A stretch of 64,000 nucleotides of DNA from Marivirga lumbricoides (GCF_014636295.1 NZ_BMEC01000003.1:62001-126000), one strand, 5' to 3'; counted from the stretch's first letter, positions 7,915 through 16,229 are shown. A program made the numbers and translations. Notes: generated by a model from the sequence alone, not told the origin.

Positions 7915-8390
7915 TAGTTTTTGCTATTGAGTCTTTGTTTGAGTTCTATGATTTCAGCTTCATACTTTTCAAGTTGCTTTTCCAGTTGGTAGGTTTTCAA
8001 TTTATCTTCTGGTTTGCTTTTTATTAATTTTGGCAAATCACGGATAAGCACGAAAGCAGTAGCCAGGCTTACTGCCGCGGTGAGGAGGCGTAATAGACCA
8101 CTAAGTCTGTAGGCAGGCCAGTAAAACATAACAGCATCAATCAGGTGAGTACTTCCGCACAAAATTATAAATGCACCAAATAGCCAAAAGACAGGTAAAA
8201 AAGGGAGGTTGTGTCTTTTTTGAATGAAAAAAATAATAATTGCGGGAATTACAAAATATGCTAGCCAAATGGCGATATCACTTGTAATATATAACCAACC
8301 ATGAAAAGTAGACCATTCCCCGCATACCCATCGGGCAGGCCAATCGTTAGCTGAAAAAAGATTCTTGAAAAAATCGATTAATTGATCCAT
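7914..8390 (-). CDS. Stand-alone ethylene-receptor-like (ETR1-type) transmembrane sensor protein
   Basis: A 158-residue membrane protein with three helices and a short C-terminal coiled coil (about 125-155). It aligns without gaps to the ethylene-binding domain of plant ETR1 at a constant offset of 13: Asp38, Tyr45, Ile48, Pro49, Ile75, Cys78 and His82 match ETR1 Asp25, Tyr32, Ile35, Pro36, Ile62, Cys65 and His69. Cys65 and His69 hold the copper that binds ethylene in plants; here they lie in 'FGAFIILCGSTHLI'. Known bacterial homologues such as Synechocystis Etr1 are usually fused to a kinase, whereas here the domain is a separate gene overlapping the kinase gene by one base. Ethylene (or another small ligand or Cu(I)) sensing is inferred. 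ETR1 residues are from memory. Confidence 0.82.
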   Translation of the reverse strand: MDQLIDFFKNLFSANDWPARWVCGEWSTFHGWLYITSDIAIWLAYFVIPAIIIFFIQKRHNLPFLPVFWLFGAFIILCGSTHLIDAVMFYWPAYRLSGLLRLLTAAVSLATAFVLIRDLPKLIKSKPEDKLKTYQLEKQLEKYEAEIIELKQRLNSKN

Positions 8391-8694
8391 ATTGATTGAA
8401 ATTGAGTGTAAGTAAATATAATTTTTTTTCAGTTGAAATAAAAACTATGCTTACGTTGAAGCATTTGGTTTTTATAGCTGAAGAAGTAATTTATTTATCA
8501 CTGAACAGGATTTTCAATATTAAATAGTATTTCTAAGAACGTAGAAGTATTTAAAAGAGGATTTGCTTTAAATGGATTTTTTAAAACGGACGAGTGAATA
8601 ATACTAACTAAAAAGAGTAGGTTCAATATAATTTGATAAAAAAGTGGTGATGTTTAGATTTCATAAATACTACCTTAACTCAGTATTTATGTCT
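8391..8694. other. Intergenic region, no gene seen
   Basis: About 300 bases of very AT-rich DNA upstream of the signalling operon. It presumably holds the operon's promoter, but I find no clear -33/-7 pair, hairpin or open frame. Confidence 0.5.
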
Positions 8695-9354
8695 TTATTT
8701 CGTAACCCTTAAAATAGAGTAGGGTCTTGTAATCATTTCACCATGTTTACTTTTAACAGTCTCAATCTCTAAGAAAACCTGAGGTTCTTTAAAAATTGTC
8801 CTTTCCAGAAGAGCCAGTACATCCTCATCATTATATAACTGAAAACCATATTGGGTAAATGGAAGAGTTTTCATAAAATCTTTATGGCTGTAAGTAATTA
8901 TGCAGGCACCTCCTGGCTTCAGTACCCTGTAAATTTCATTTAATGTAGCGGATGGGTTTTCCCAAAAATAAAGTGTGTTTACCGTCATTATTTTATCAAA
9001 AACAGCCTCTTCAAAAGGGAATTTTTCACCTGAGTAAAGATGAAACTGTGCTTGTTTCTGATTAATAAACCCTACATTCAATCTTTCAGCTTCTTTTTTC
9101 ATATCTACTGAAATTTCCAGACCGGTATACTTTATAGAAGGTGCTAAAAGCATTATTTCGGATAAATGTTTTGCATTTCCGGGACCAACCTCCAAAACAT
9201 GCTCATTAGCTTTTAACTCCAAATGATGGATTGTATTCGCAGTCATGCCATGATTGGATTGGTTCATCTGCTCTGCCATATCCAGACCTGCTTCCCCGCT
9301 AGGGCAGCTTAGCTGACTGGCTATACTTTTCATTTTATCCACTTCACTTTCCAT
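8695..9354 (-). CDS. SAM-dependent class I methyltransferase
   Basis: A 219-residue methyltransferase of the Methyltransf_11/25 type. Motif I 'VLEVGPGNAKHL' is near residues 53-64, the acidic end of strand 2 is 'YTGLEIS', motif II is around 'FDKIMTVNTLYFW', and the post-motif is 'EIYRVLKPGG'. The frame is open from 9381, which would overlap the upstream gene by 14 bases; the ATG at 9354, 13 bases after that gene's stop, is preferred because the extra nine residues carry no domain. It is the last gene of an operon with a GlxA-type regulator, another methyltransferase, DUF4287 and DoxX genes. The substrate is unknown, and the fold alone does not tell small molecules from macromolecules. Confidence 0.85.
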   Translation of the reverse strand: MESEVDKMKSIASQLSCPSGEAGLDMAEQMNQSNHGMTANTIHHLELKANEHVLEVGPGNAKHLSEIMLLAPSIKYTGLEISVDMKKEAERLNVGFINQKQAQFHLYSGEKFPFEEAVFDKIMTVNTLYFWENPSATLNEIYRVLKPGGACIITYSHKDFMKTLPFTQYGFQLYNDEDVLALLERTIFKEPQVFLEIETVKSKHGEMITRPYSILRVTK

Positions 9355-9367
9355 AATTAATCTTGTT

Positions 9368-10348
9368 TCAGGAAGGTACAACTTCCGTTGAAAATTTATT
9401 TCTATAATCTACAGGGGATATACCTACATATTTTTTAAACACTTCCCTGAAAGCTTTAGGATCATTATATCCTACTTCGTACATTACTTCATTCACATTC
9501 TTTCTCCCTGTTTCCAATTGCAACTTGGCAGCTTCAATTTTAACCCTTTGAAGGTATTCCACTATAGAATTAGAGGTTGCTTTCTTAAATCTTCTTTCAA
9601 AAGTTCTTCTTCCAGTTCCAAAACGTTCAGCTAAGTCATCCACGCTAATTTTTGCATCATAGTGCTTTTCAATGTATTCCTGAGCGGCTACTATAATTTC
9701 ATCACCATGGGCTTTTTGGCCTTTAAACATTGAAAAAGGTAGTTGGTTATTTTTAGAGATATCCAGTAGAAAGAATTTTGAAGCCATTACGGCCATCTCC
9801 CGGGAAGTATATTTTTCCACAATATATAGCAGTAAGTTCCAGTAGGTATTTGCTCCGCCACTTGAGTACAAGCCCTTCTGTTCACTGATCACCCTGTCAT
9901 CTACGAGTTTTACATCAGGAAACATACTTCGAAATGTAGGCGCGTGCAGCCAGTGAGTAGAGCAGGTTTTCCCGGAGAGTAAACCTGTTGAGGCTAGCAA
10001 AAATGCTCCATTACATAAGCTCGCTACCTCTGATCCTTTATTATATTGTGATACCACCCATGGTAGAATTGCTTTGTTTAGTTCAATAGCTTCTGAGATG
10101 TCACCACTTGTGGCGGGCATAATGATAAGGTCAGTCGTTTCTACCTCTGTTAATAGTTTGTCAGGATGAAAACTTAGCAGACCATTGTTTAATCGGATTT
10201 CTTTAGTTACACCTACCAATTCTACTTTAAATGCAGGGGCCATCCCGGCTTGTGCATAGAACATGTTGATAGCAGAGAACATGTACTGCGGATCAACAAT
10301 GGCAGCCGGTACAGCGCGTTCGGGAACAAGTATGGAGATGGTTTTCAT
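9368..10348 (-). CDS. GlxA-family transcriptional regulator (DJ-1/PfpI plus AraC DNA-binding domain)
   Basis: A 326-residue AraC-type regulator. The N-terminal half is a DJ-1/PfpI-like domain with the elbow 'SLCNGAFLLAS' (Cys112), which in this family usually binds ligand rather than catalysing. The C-terminal half (about 225-320) holds two helix-turn-helix units, 'ISVDDLAERFGTGRRTFERRF' in two parts and 'NVNEVMYEVGYNDPKAFREVF', with the usual 'YVGISPVDYR' ending. It is the fourth gene of a five-gene operon (13-14 bases to its neighbours), so it probably controls that operon. Which compound it senses is not visible. Confidence 0.92.
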   Translation of the reverse strand: MKTISILVPERAVPAAIVDPQYMFSAINMFYAQAGMAPAFKVELVGVTKEIRLNNGLLSFHPDKLLTEVETTDLIIMPATSGDISEAIELNKAILPWVVSQYNKGSEVASLCNGAFLLASTGLLSGKTCSTHWLHAPTFRSMFPDVKLVDDRVISEQKGLYSSGGANTYWNLLLYIVEKYTSREMAVMASKFFLLDISKNNQLPFSMFKGQKAHGDEIIVAAQEYIEKHYDAKISVDDLAERFGTGRRTFERRFKKATSNSIVEYLQRVKIEAAKLQLETGRKNVNEVMYEVGYNDPKAFREVFKKYVGISPVDYRNKFSTEVVPS

Positions 10349-10361
10349 ACTTCATTAGTTT

Positions 10362-10988
10362 TTAATCTTTCATAAAAAGAAAAGTAATAAGTCTGGGGAG
10401 AGAAGTTCGTTCCTCATCATCAAAATATTCATTTAGTTGCACCAGTGATAAGCCGCTGGCTTTGGCTGGTTCTGTGAAATCTGAAATATGATGTGTGTAA
10501 CAGGTAACAACTTGCGTCCCGGTTTCAGTCTCAAACCTTGCCTTCGAACCACTGTACTGCTTAAAAGGATGGAGTTCGCTTATATAAATAAGGCCACCTT
10601 TTTTGCAGCGTTGCACAGCTTTTTCAAATATGGGAAGCAAATTTTGAATATGCTCCAGCACCAGACTGAAAGTTATCAGGTTATAGTGACTTTCAGAAAA
10701 ATGCCAATCCTCTGTTATATCTGCCTGAATAAAATTTATCTTGTGGGAGCTAACATTTTTCTTTGCCTTTGCCAACATTCCTTCTGAAAAGTCTACAGCA
10801 GTTAAATTTTCTACTTGTTCAACCAGCGATTTGGTATTCTTTCCTGTCCCACAGCCAATTTCGAGGCAACTGTTGAACTTTCTATTGGCTAGTGTTTCTC
10901 TTAAAGATAACGCTTCCAGGTCTCGTGTTCTATTCTTGTTGGTATCGTATTGATCCGCCCAGGAGTTATATGCTTGCTGAATATTCAT
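10362..10988 (-). CDS. SAM-dependent class I methyltransferase
   Basis: A 208-residue methyltransferase. SAM-binding motif I 'CLEIGCGTGKN' is at 41-51, the acidic residue after strand 2 is in 'LTAVDFSEGML', and 'FIQADITEDW' followed by 'YNLITFSLVLEHI' marks motifs II-III. The 'YDTNKNRTRDLEA' start resembles the family of methyltransferases annotated as UbiE/COQ5-like in Bacteroidota. It is 13 bases upstream of the GlxA-type regulator and 33 bases downstream of the DUF4287 gene. The substrate is unknown. It differs from the methyltransferase at 8695-9354 and is not a recent duplicate. Confidence 0.9.
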   Translation of the reverse strand: MNIQQAYNSWADQYDTNKNRTRDLEALSLRETLANRKFNSCLEIGCGTGKNTKSLVEQVENLTAVDFSEGMLAKAKKNVSSHKINFIQADITEDWHFSESHYNLITFSLVLEHIQNLLPIFEKAVQRCKKGGLIYISELHPFKQYSGSKARFETETGTQVVTCYTHHISDFTEPAKASGLSLVQLNEYFDDEERTSLPRLITFLFMKD

Positions 10989-11021
10989 TTGTATAAAGTT
11001 AAAGATTTTAATAAACTTCAG

Positions 11022-11240
11022 CTATTCTTTTTTTCCTTTTAGGAGTGCATAAATAGCCATGGAATGTCCATGGCCAAGGGCGTAGTTTTTTTTAAGCCAT
11101 TCTACAATTTCTCCAGCTTTTATGGTGGGTTTCAGTAAGCCATTTTCCATGTAGCCTCTTTGTTCTGCTAGCTTTTGAAAATCCGAGGGGGATTTCCCTG
11201 TTTTACCCTGAATGTTTTTTAGATAGGCATGGAATGACAT
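11022..11240 (-). CDS. DUF4287 domain protein
   Basis: A 72-residue cytoplasmic protein made of a single DUF4287 domain: 'MSFHAYLKNIQGKTGKSP' at the start, a middle 'GEIVEWLKKNYALGHGHSMA' and a charged tail. The family is common in Bacteroidota and Actinobacteria, often fused or next to DUF1801/DUF5655 genes; its function is unknown to me. The gene starts 2 bases after the DoxX gene ends and is clearly co-transcribed. Confidence 0.85.
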   Translation of the reverse strand: MSFHAYLKNIQGKTGKSPSDFQKLAEQRGYMENGLLKPTIKAGEIVEWLKKNYALGHGHSMAIYALLKGKKE

Positions 11241-11242
11241 AA

Positions 11243-11641
11243 CTATATAGTTTTAACTGCAGCTATAGTGTTTTTTTGTAATTTATGATAAGTAATATAC
11301 GAAGTAGCCAGAATTGCGAAAAATACTATTGGGAAAATAGTTTGTCCGCCAAAACCATCAACTGCCCAGTGGCTTACAGCTGCAGCAATAATAGTGATGG
11401 AAAAACCTGCATAGGCCCATTCTTTAATTCTGGCTGATATCATTGGCAAGATGAGAACAATGGCACCTGCTACTTTCAGGATGGCCAGCAGTACTCCAAA
11501 GTATTCCGGGTAACCCAAATGCCTGATGCCCTCTTTTGCAAATTCAGTTTGACTTGTAAGTGCTACCAATACACCTTCAAATAAGAAAATAATACCTGTG
11601 GAGATCCAGTAGATGATTTTTGTGGGTTTAGTTGTTTTCAT
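11243..11641 (-). CDS. DoxX-like family membrane protein
   Basis: A 132-residue inner-membrane protein with four hydrophobic helices (about 10-27, 48-66, 72-90, 98-117). The wording 'HLGYPEYFGVLLAILKVAGAIVLI' followed by 'IKEWAYAGFSI' is typical of the DoxX_2 family. It is the first gene of the five-gene minus-strand operon that runs to 8695. Members of the family have been linked to quinone or thiol redox chemistry, but no function is proven here. Confidence 0.87.
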   Translation of the reverse strand: MKTTKPTKIIYWISTGIIFLFEGVLVALTSQTEFAKEGIRHLGYPEYFGVLLAILKVAGAIVLILPMISARIKEWAYAGFSITIIAAAVSHWAVDGFGGQTIFPIVFFAILATSYITYHKLQKNTIAAVKTI

Positions 11642-11809
11642 AATCTTTAAGGTTAAATGATAGTATAAAATTAATCAAAGCAAAGTGTTTTGAAGCTGTG
11701 TGGCTAAGACATAATGAAGGGGGGATTGCGACATTTAAAAAGCTTTAAACTTCTGTGACTTTTTTGTGATATCCCCAAGCCAAATTTGTAAAAACAAAAA
11801 GCAGAAATC

Positions 11810-11953
11810 ATGAGAAAATGAATTACTATGTTAGTAGCACTTCCAGTATTTTTCGTGGCATGCAGTGACGATGAAAAAGAGATGTTTTTGATCGATTTCA
11901 GTCTTCTACAAGTTGACTTTACTGTATCAAGAACGGGGAAACATGTAACCTGA
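11810..11953 (+). pseudogene. Remnant of a lipoprotein gene with a stop in the signal peptide
   Basis: An ATG at 11810 opens a typical lipoprotein start (M-R-K), which is broken by TGA at 11819-11821. It continues in frame from 11828 as 'MLVALPVFFVACSDDEKE', an apparent signal peptide with a lipobox ending in Cys, and stops at 11951-11953. A further stretch in another frame up to 12183 ('AKEVFSAIWAM') also looks protein-like. The rest of the 11642-12162 gap has no intact gene. I read it as a decayed lipoprotein; its family cannot be named. Confidence 0.4.
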
Positions 11954-12162
11954 TTTCGATTAATAAAATTGCTTCTCGCCAAAGTGGGAACGTTCTGACG
12001 GGCTTTGAAATAAATTAAGAATTTAACTCAGGTTAAAAAGCATTCTGAAAATTCACAGGGTGATTGGACGGGAGCAACCCTTTAGCTAAAGAAGTATTTT
12101 CTGCAATTTGGGCCATGTTTTTAGCAATTTGCAGGTTATCTAGTGTTGCAGCTTATACGGAT

Positions 12163-13764
12163 TTAGGAGATTTGTTTTTTTAAATTTTCAATCTCTTCCA
12201 AAAACTGTCGCTCCTTTCTTCTCATTTCTTCCTGGGTGGCTTCCAGCTCTTCCATATTTTGCCTCATCTCCTCTTCCTGTGCAAGCATTTCTTCTGCTTG
12301 TTGCTGTGCTTGGGACAATAGCTCTTTTGTTTGTTCATTCATCTTCAGAGTAATAAATGTACTGGCCATGCTCTCAGCTAACCTCTCCACAAAAGTTATT
12401 TGATAAGGTAGTAACTCGCTAAAAGAGGCTATTTCCAGTACCCCTATAACCTTCTCATCAAGCTTTAGTGGTACAATCAAAATATTTTCGGGTAGGGCTT
12501 CCCCCAGTCCGGAAGTTATTTTAATATAGTCTTGCGGTATTTCTTTAAGATAAATTGTTTCTTTTTCTAACCATGTTTGACCTGCGAGACCCTGACCTAA
12601 AGATATTTTACGATCAATAAATTTTTTTCTATTGTAAGCATAAGCACTTTTTAAAATTAAACATTCCTCTTCATCGCTTTCTTGCTTTTCAATTAAAAAT
12701 AATGCGCCTTGATTCGCCTTCAGGTATACAATCAATTTAGAGATGATTTCGTCACAGATTTCGGACAGGTCATTGTTTTTTCTTAGCAGTTCGCCCAACA
12801 TGCTTAGCCCTTCGTTAGTCCAATTTCTTTCACTATCCATTTCTTTAACATGGATCATCTTATCTCGCATAACGGATAACCTTCCTGCAAGGCTTATTTC
12901 ATTTAATTGACGGTTTTCTTCATTTAAACCCTCCCAGGTAACCTCAAGGTTTCCTTCTGAAATTTTATTAATAAAATCAGAAGCTTTCTGAAGTTGATTA
13001 ATTGATCCTTCAATCACATTTTCAGCAGTGATTTTCTCTATTTTTTTTCCAGAATTGAAAAGGTATTTGCTATTGTTTTCTGCAAGCTCTTTGAGCAGGT
13101 TTTGCCTTCTTTCACCATCTTTATTCACCTTGTAGAGTACGAGGCCTATCGCTGGAATTCCCAATAGTACCATGGCAACCTGTATTATAATATTGTTTTG
13201 CATTGCGGCCTGATATCTTTCCTCTGCCTGCTGGGTCAATTGATCTTGGTAGCCATTGATAAGCTTATTCGTGGCTTCTATGGGAGGTCCAAGTTTGCTC
13301 CCTTTGTCCAACATGAAAATCTCTAAAAAACCTTCCTCATTACCATTCCTTATGTAGCCAGCCATGGTAGCATGATCATTCACTAGCATTCTAATAACAG
13401 ATTGGTAGTCTCTTAGCGCTTGAATAGCTTCTTCATTATCAAAGCCTTGTGCATTCAGAAGACTATCCATTTTTGCAAAAGTCGCCTGCATTTTAGCTTT
13501 TAATTGATCAGGTTTAATGTACAAATAGCGCTCTTCCTTTGTGATGGCAAATCCACGTAGGGAAACGTCAAGCTCCCTCACTATATCCAAATGTGCATCT
13601 AATTGGAATTTTATTGCATTGGCAGCTTCTTTTACCTGAATTGTATCATCTATTATACGTCTGTTTTTAATAATTAGCAAGCAGCACCAAATCATAAGTA
13701 CCCCAACAATTACCAACAAAATTGAGATAGCATTATTTAAAAACAATTTCCTTAACTTTTTCAT
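12163..13764 (-). CDS. CHASE3-GAF membrane sensor protein without kinase domain
   Basis: A 533-residue sensor. Transmembrane helix 1 is near residues 11-31, then a CHASE3-like extracytoplasmic helical domain (about 38-185, with 'VSLRGFAITKEERYL'), a second helix near 192-213, a HAMP/linker coil, a GAF domain (about 325-475, with 'GQGLAGQTWLEKETIYL' and 'LPENILIVPLKLDEKVIGVL'), and a Glu-rich coiled coil to the end. No HisKA, HATPase, GGDEF or HTH domain follows, so the signal must be passed to a partner. The same CHASE3-GAF-coil head is often fused to a histidine kinase in Cytophagales. It is transcribed alone, and the ligand is unknown. Confidence 0.87.
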   Translation of the reverse strand: MKKLRKLFLNNAISILLVIVGVLMIWCCLLIIKNRRIIDDTIQVKEAANAIKFQLDAHLDIVRELDVSLRGFAITKEERYLYIKPDQLKAKMQATFAKMDSLLNAQGFDNEEAIQALRDYQSVIRMLVNDHATMAGYIRNGNEEGFLEIFMLDKGSKLGPPIEATNKLINGYQDQLTQQAEERYQAAMQNNIIIQVAMVLLGIPAIGLVLYKVNKDGERRQNLLKELAENNSKYLFNSGKKIEKITAENVIEGSINQLQKASDFINKISEGNLEVTWEGLNEENRQLNEISLAGRLSVMRDKMIHVKEMDSERNWTNEGLSMLGELLRKNNDLSEICDEIISKLIVYLKANQGALFLIEKQESDEEECLILKSAYAYNRKKFIDRKISLGQGLAGQTWLEKETIYLKEIPQDYIKITSGLGEALPENILIVPLKLDEKVIGVLEIASFSELLPYQITFVERLAESMASTFITLKMNEQTKELLSQAQQQAEEMLAQEEEMRQNMEELEATQEEMRRKERQFLEEIENLKKQIS

Positions 13765-14662
13765 ATCTCTTGATGATTTTTGCTTTGCTGCTTAGATTTC
13801 TTATTTTTCAAGATAAAAATTTTTATGTATTAAAACCGCTTTTTTAGTTTAATTTGATCAATTTAGCACCTGAATTGTTGCTTAAAAATCTTCTCTTTAC
13901 AGCCGTTGAAAATCAGATTGAATTAGCTCTGCTCTTGCTAAAACCTTTTTTCTTTACCAATGGGAGATTAAAAATAAATACCCCTGATGATTACTTACTA
14001 ATCTACTTAATTCAGTATCCTCGTATTTTTTCATATTATTAAGAAGGAAGCTTATCTATTTCTTCAATAGAGCTTATTAAGCAATTATACGAGAACCAAT
14101 GATAGGTGTCTGAAAGTCAGTAACCAATGATTGCCCATTGTGGAATCTAATTTTAGATTCCACATTATATAGAGGAGATATTTGTTCTTTTAAACATTGA
14201 TAGCTCAGAGTGGAAGTTAGGAGTATAAAGTCGGTTACACTTGAGAAAGGGCACCCTCCAGGGCCTATCCGGTAAAGCAAGAATGATATCACATTTATTA
14301 ATGAAAGTGCAGAGCCGTGTGTCAACGGGTTTGGAAAAATCTACCATAAAAAAGATGAGGTAGCAATTGGGAAGTAGTATGGGAAAAATAATTTAGAAGC
14401 TTATCAGGGGGAAAACATTAGAGCATGTTATAAATTTTCAGATCGTTTTCATTAAATATAATGAGAATTGATATGAAGAAGCAAATTGTATCCTAACAGG
14501 GCTTGAAACTACTTTGTCAAAGTAACATCCATAAAAGTGATTAGGGGAAATGCTTCACAATTATTATAGGGCGTGTTCTGAACTCTTAGCACAGAGTCCG
14601 ATGTTTAATTGATAATCTTAATTCAGCAAGCTGCTTGCTCGAACAAAAATAACCTACTTTTT
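13765..14662. other. Gene-poor, probably decayed intergenic stretch
   Basis: About 900 bases with no convincing gene. Short open frames on both strands (for example 14077-14347, minus strand) have no recognisable domain, and stops interrupt every frame. A perfect inverted repeat lies at 14139-14164, and a very short frame (MKKQIVS, then stop) starts near 14474. The stretch looks like eroded coding DNA, but I cannot name what it was. Confidence 0.45.
14139..14164. repeat. Perfect 12-bp inverted repeat
   Basis: TGTGGAATCTAA, TT, TTAGATTCCACA. The arms are perfect and separated by two bases. It is a possible protein-binding site or the remains of a terminator; there is no T-run and no intact gene nearby. 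Confidence 0.5.
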
Positions 14663-15970
14663 ATGCACTGTGTCCGAAGCTTATTTTTTATCTTTTGCAT
14701 GCTTAGTTTATTGGTATCATGCAAAGTTGATTCTATTTTCAATCAGCAAAGTGAGTATGAGAAATACGTTGAAGCGCTGCATACCATCGAACTTGCCAAA
14801 ACAGCTTTGGCTCAAGATTGGATTAAAGCAGGGCGGATAACAAGTGAAAATTCATTATCTGTCTCACTACCATATACAGAGTTAACAAGGTTTGATCCCG
14901 CTAATCCGAAATCGGTCATTTTAAAATACACTGTAAAAGAAGGGCAGAATATTCAAATATACCTGCAAAGAATTTCAGACGACTCTTCTAAAGTTTTTCT
15001 TAACGCGTTTGCTGTTGGTGAGAAAGGTATGAAAGAAGTGGCTCATGAGGCTGATAGTGATTCGCTTAAATACCATGTGGAAGAAGATGCGGAACACCTC
15101 ATAAGGATTCAACCTGAGCTATTGAGAGGAGGCTTATATAAAATACATATTGGTTTCAGTGCTACGCTGGCATTTCCAGTGCCGGGAAAAACTTTTGAAA
15201 ATATTAGTAGCTACTATGGTGATGCAAGAGATGCCGGCAGACGTAAGCATGAAGGAATAGATATATTCTCTCCTCGGGGAACGCCTGTAGTAGCAGTAAT
15301 GCATGGTTTTGTGAGAAGAGTAAGCAACAACAATTTGGGGGGCAAGGTGATTTTTGTATCTGGCGGAGGGTATAGTTATTATTATGCTCATCTGGATAGT
15401 CAGTTGGTCAATATTGGGCAAAGGGTAAAACTAGGAGATACACTCGGATTGGTGGGAAATACAGGTAATGCTATTACAACAGCTCCACACCTGCATTTTG
15501 GTATTTACAGTATGAGGAAAGGTGCTTTGAATCCCTATCCTTTTTTTGCCAGCACAAAAATAGATGAAAACATCAAGCTATCTGATTCTACGTTCTTAGG
15601 TACATATCACCGGGTGAAAAATATGAAAGTTAATTTGAGAGAAGCACCAACGACAAAATCTTCTATTTTAAAATCTCTCGATAAAAATAGTTTAATGTTG
15701 GTAGATGCTGCTTTAAATAACTGGTACAGAATAAGCCTGCCAGATGGAGAGAAGGCTTTCATTTACAAAACACTGGTAGAAAAGGCAGATGAAAATTCTC
15801 TTAAATCTATTGTTTTAACAGACTCCACCCGTTTAAAAGACTCTTATATTCAAAAGTCTGGTTACTTTTCGGGCTCCTTAAAAGATACCGTTGAAGTTTT
15901 AGGTGATTACAAAAATTATCAACTTGTGAAATTTCCGAACGGGTATTATGCTTGGTACAAAGCAAGTTAA
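14663..15970 (+). CDS. M23 (LytM-type) metallopeptidase lipoprotein with C-terminal SH3-like domain
   Basis: A 435-residue envelope lipoprotein that probably cuts peptidoglycan cross-links. The ATG at 14663 is chosen because it starts a lipoprotein signal with lipobox 'LLVSC'; the frame is open 54 bases further upstream, but those residues would spoil the signal. The M23 domain has the zinc ligands His196 and Asp200 in 'HEGID' and the HxH pair His276/His278 in 'APHLHFG'. 'YYAHLDSQLVNIGQRVKLGD' in between is typical of active LytM enzymes. A C-terminal SH3-like repeat ('MKVNLREAPTTKSSILKSL') may bind the wall. It is a single gene, followed by an A/T hairpin. Confidence 0.92.
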   Translation: MHCVRSLFFIFCMLSLLVSCKVDSIFNQQSEYEKYVEALHTIELAKTALAQDWIKAGRITSENSLSVSLPYTELTRFDPANPKSVILKYTVKEGQNIQIYLQRISDDSSKVFLNAFAVGEKGMKEVAHEADSDSLKYHVEEDAEHLIRIQPELLRGGLYKIHIGFSATLAFPVPGKTFENISSYYGDARDAGRRKHEGIDIFSPRGTPVVAVMHGFVRRVSNNNLGGKVIFVSGGGYSYYYAHLDSQLVNIGQRVKLGDTLGLVGNTGNAITTAPHLHFGIYSMRKGALNPYPFFASTKIDENIKLSDSTFLGTYHRVKNMKVNLREAPTTKSSILKSLDKNSLMLVDAALNNWYRISLPDGEKAFIYKTLVEKADENSLKSIVLTDSTRLKDSYIQKSGYFSGSLKDTVEVLGDYKNYQLVKFPNGYYAWYKAS

Positions 15971-16066
15971 TTCCAAATTGGAAGGCAGATATGTGCATAT
16001 TAGATTACTTATGTGTGAAAAATCACCTTCTGATTTAGCTGTGTGATTTCAAGAGTTGACAAGGAA

Positions 16067-16089
16067 CAAAAAAATCTTTCATTTTTTTG
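16067..16089 (+). terminator. A/T-rich hairpin after the M23 gene
   Basis: CAAAAAAAT (16067-16075) and ATTTTTTTG (16081-16089) form a perfect 9-bp stem with a 5-base loop, 97 bases after the M23 stop. The downstream arm doubles as a T-run, so it could end transcription in either direction. Confidence 0.5.
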
Positions 16090-16098
16090 TTTTCGGGT

Positions 16099-16129
16099 TT
16101 TACAATTCGATAATAATGATTTACCTTTG
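16099..16129 (+). promoter_or_regulatory. Bacteroidota-type promoter of tRNA-His
   Basis: TACCTTTG at 16122-16129 matches the Bacteroidota -7 consensus TAnnTTTG exactly. TTTA at 16099-16102, 19 bases upstream, stands at the place of the TTTG -33 box. The tRNA starts 12 bases after the -7 box. Confidence 0.6.
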
Positions 16130-16141
16130 CCTCTCCAAAAC

Positions 16142-16216
16142 GGTGGATGTAGCTCAGTTGGTTAGAGTATCGGTTTGTGGTACCGAGGGTCGTGGGTTCG
16201 AGCCCCATCTTCCACC
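16142..16216 (+). tRNA. tRNA-His (anticodon GTG)
   Basis: A full cloverleaf is visible. The acceptor stem is 16143-16149 with 16209-16215 (one T-T mismatch), U8 is at 16150, the D arm starts with GCTC, and the anticodon stem 16170-16174/16182-16186 holds GTG at 16177-16179. The T arm is 16192-16208 with the TTCGAGC loop. An extra G at 16142 faces C73 at 16216, the G-1:C73 pair that marks histidine tRNAs. The 3' CCA is not encoded at the correct place (CAC follows), so it must be added afterwards. Confidence 0.96.
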
Positions 16217-16229
16217 CACCATAGTATAG

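Noticed and set aside
11704-11982. Open frame of 92 codons on the minus strand
   Set aside because: It lies antisense to a lipoprotein-like signal peptide, and its composition is unlike the neighbouring genes.
14077-14347. Two overlapping minus-strand frames of 60-82 codons
   Set aside because: No domain or recognisable motif; treated as part of decayed DNA.
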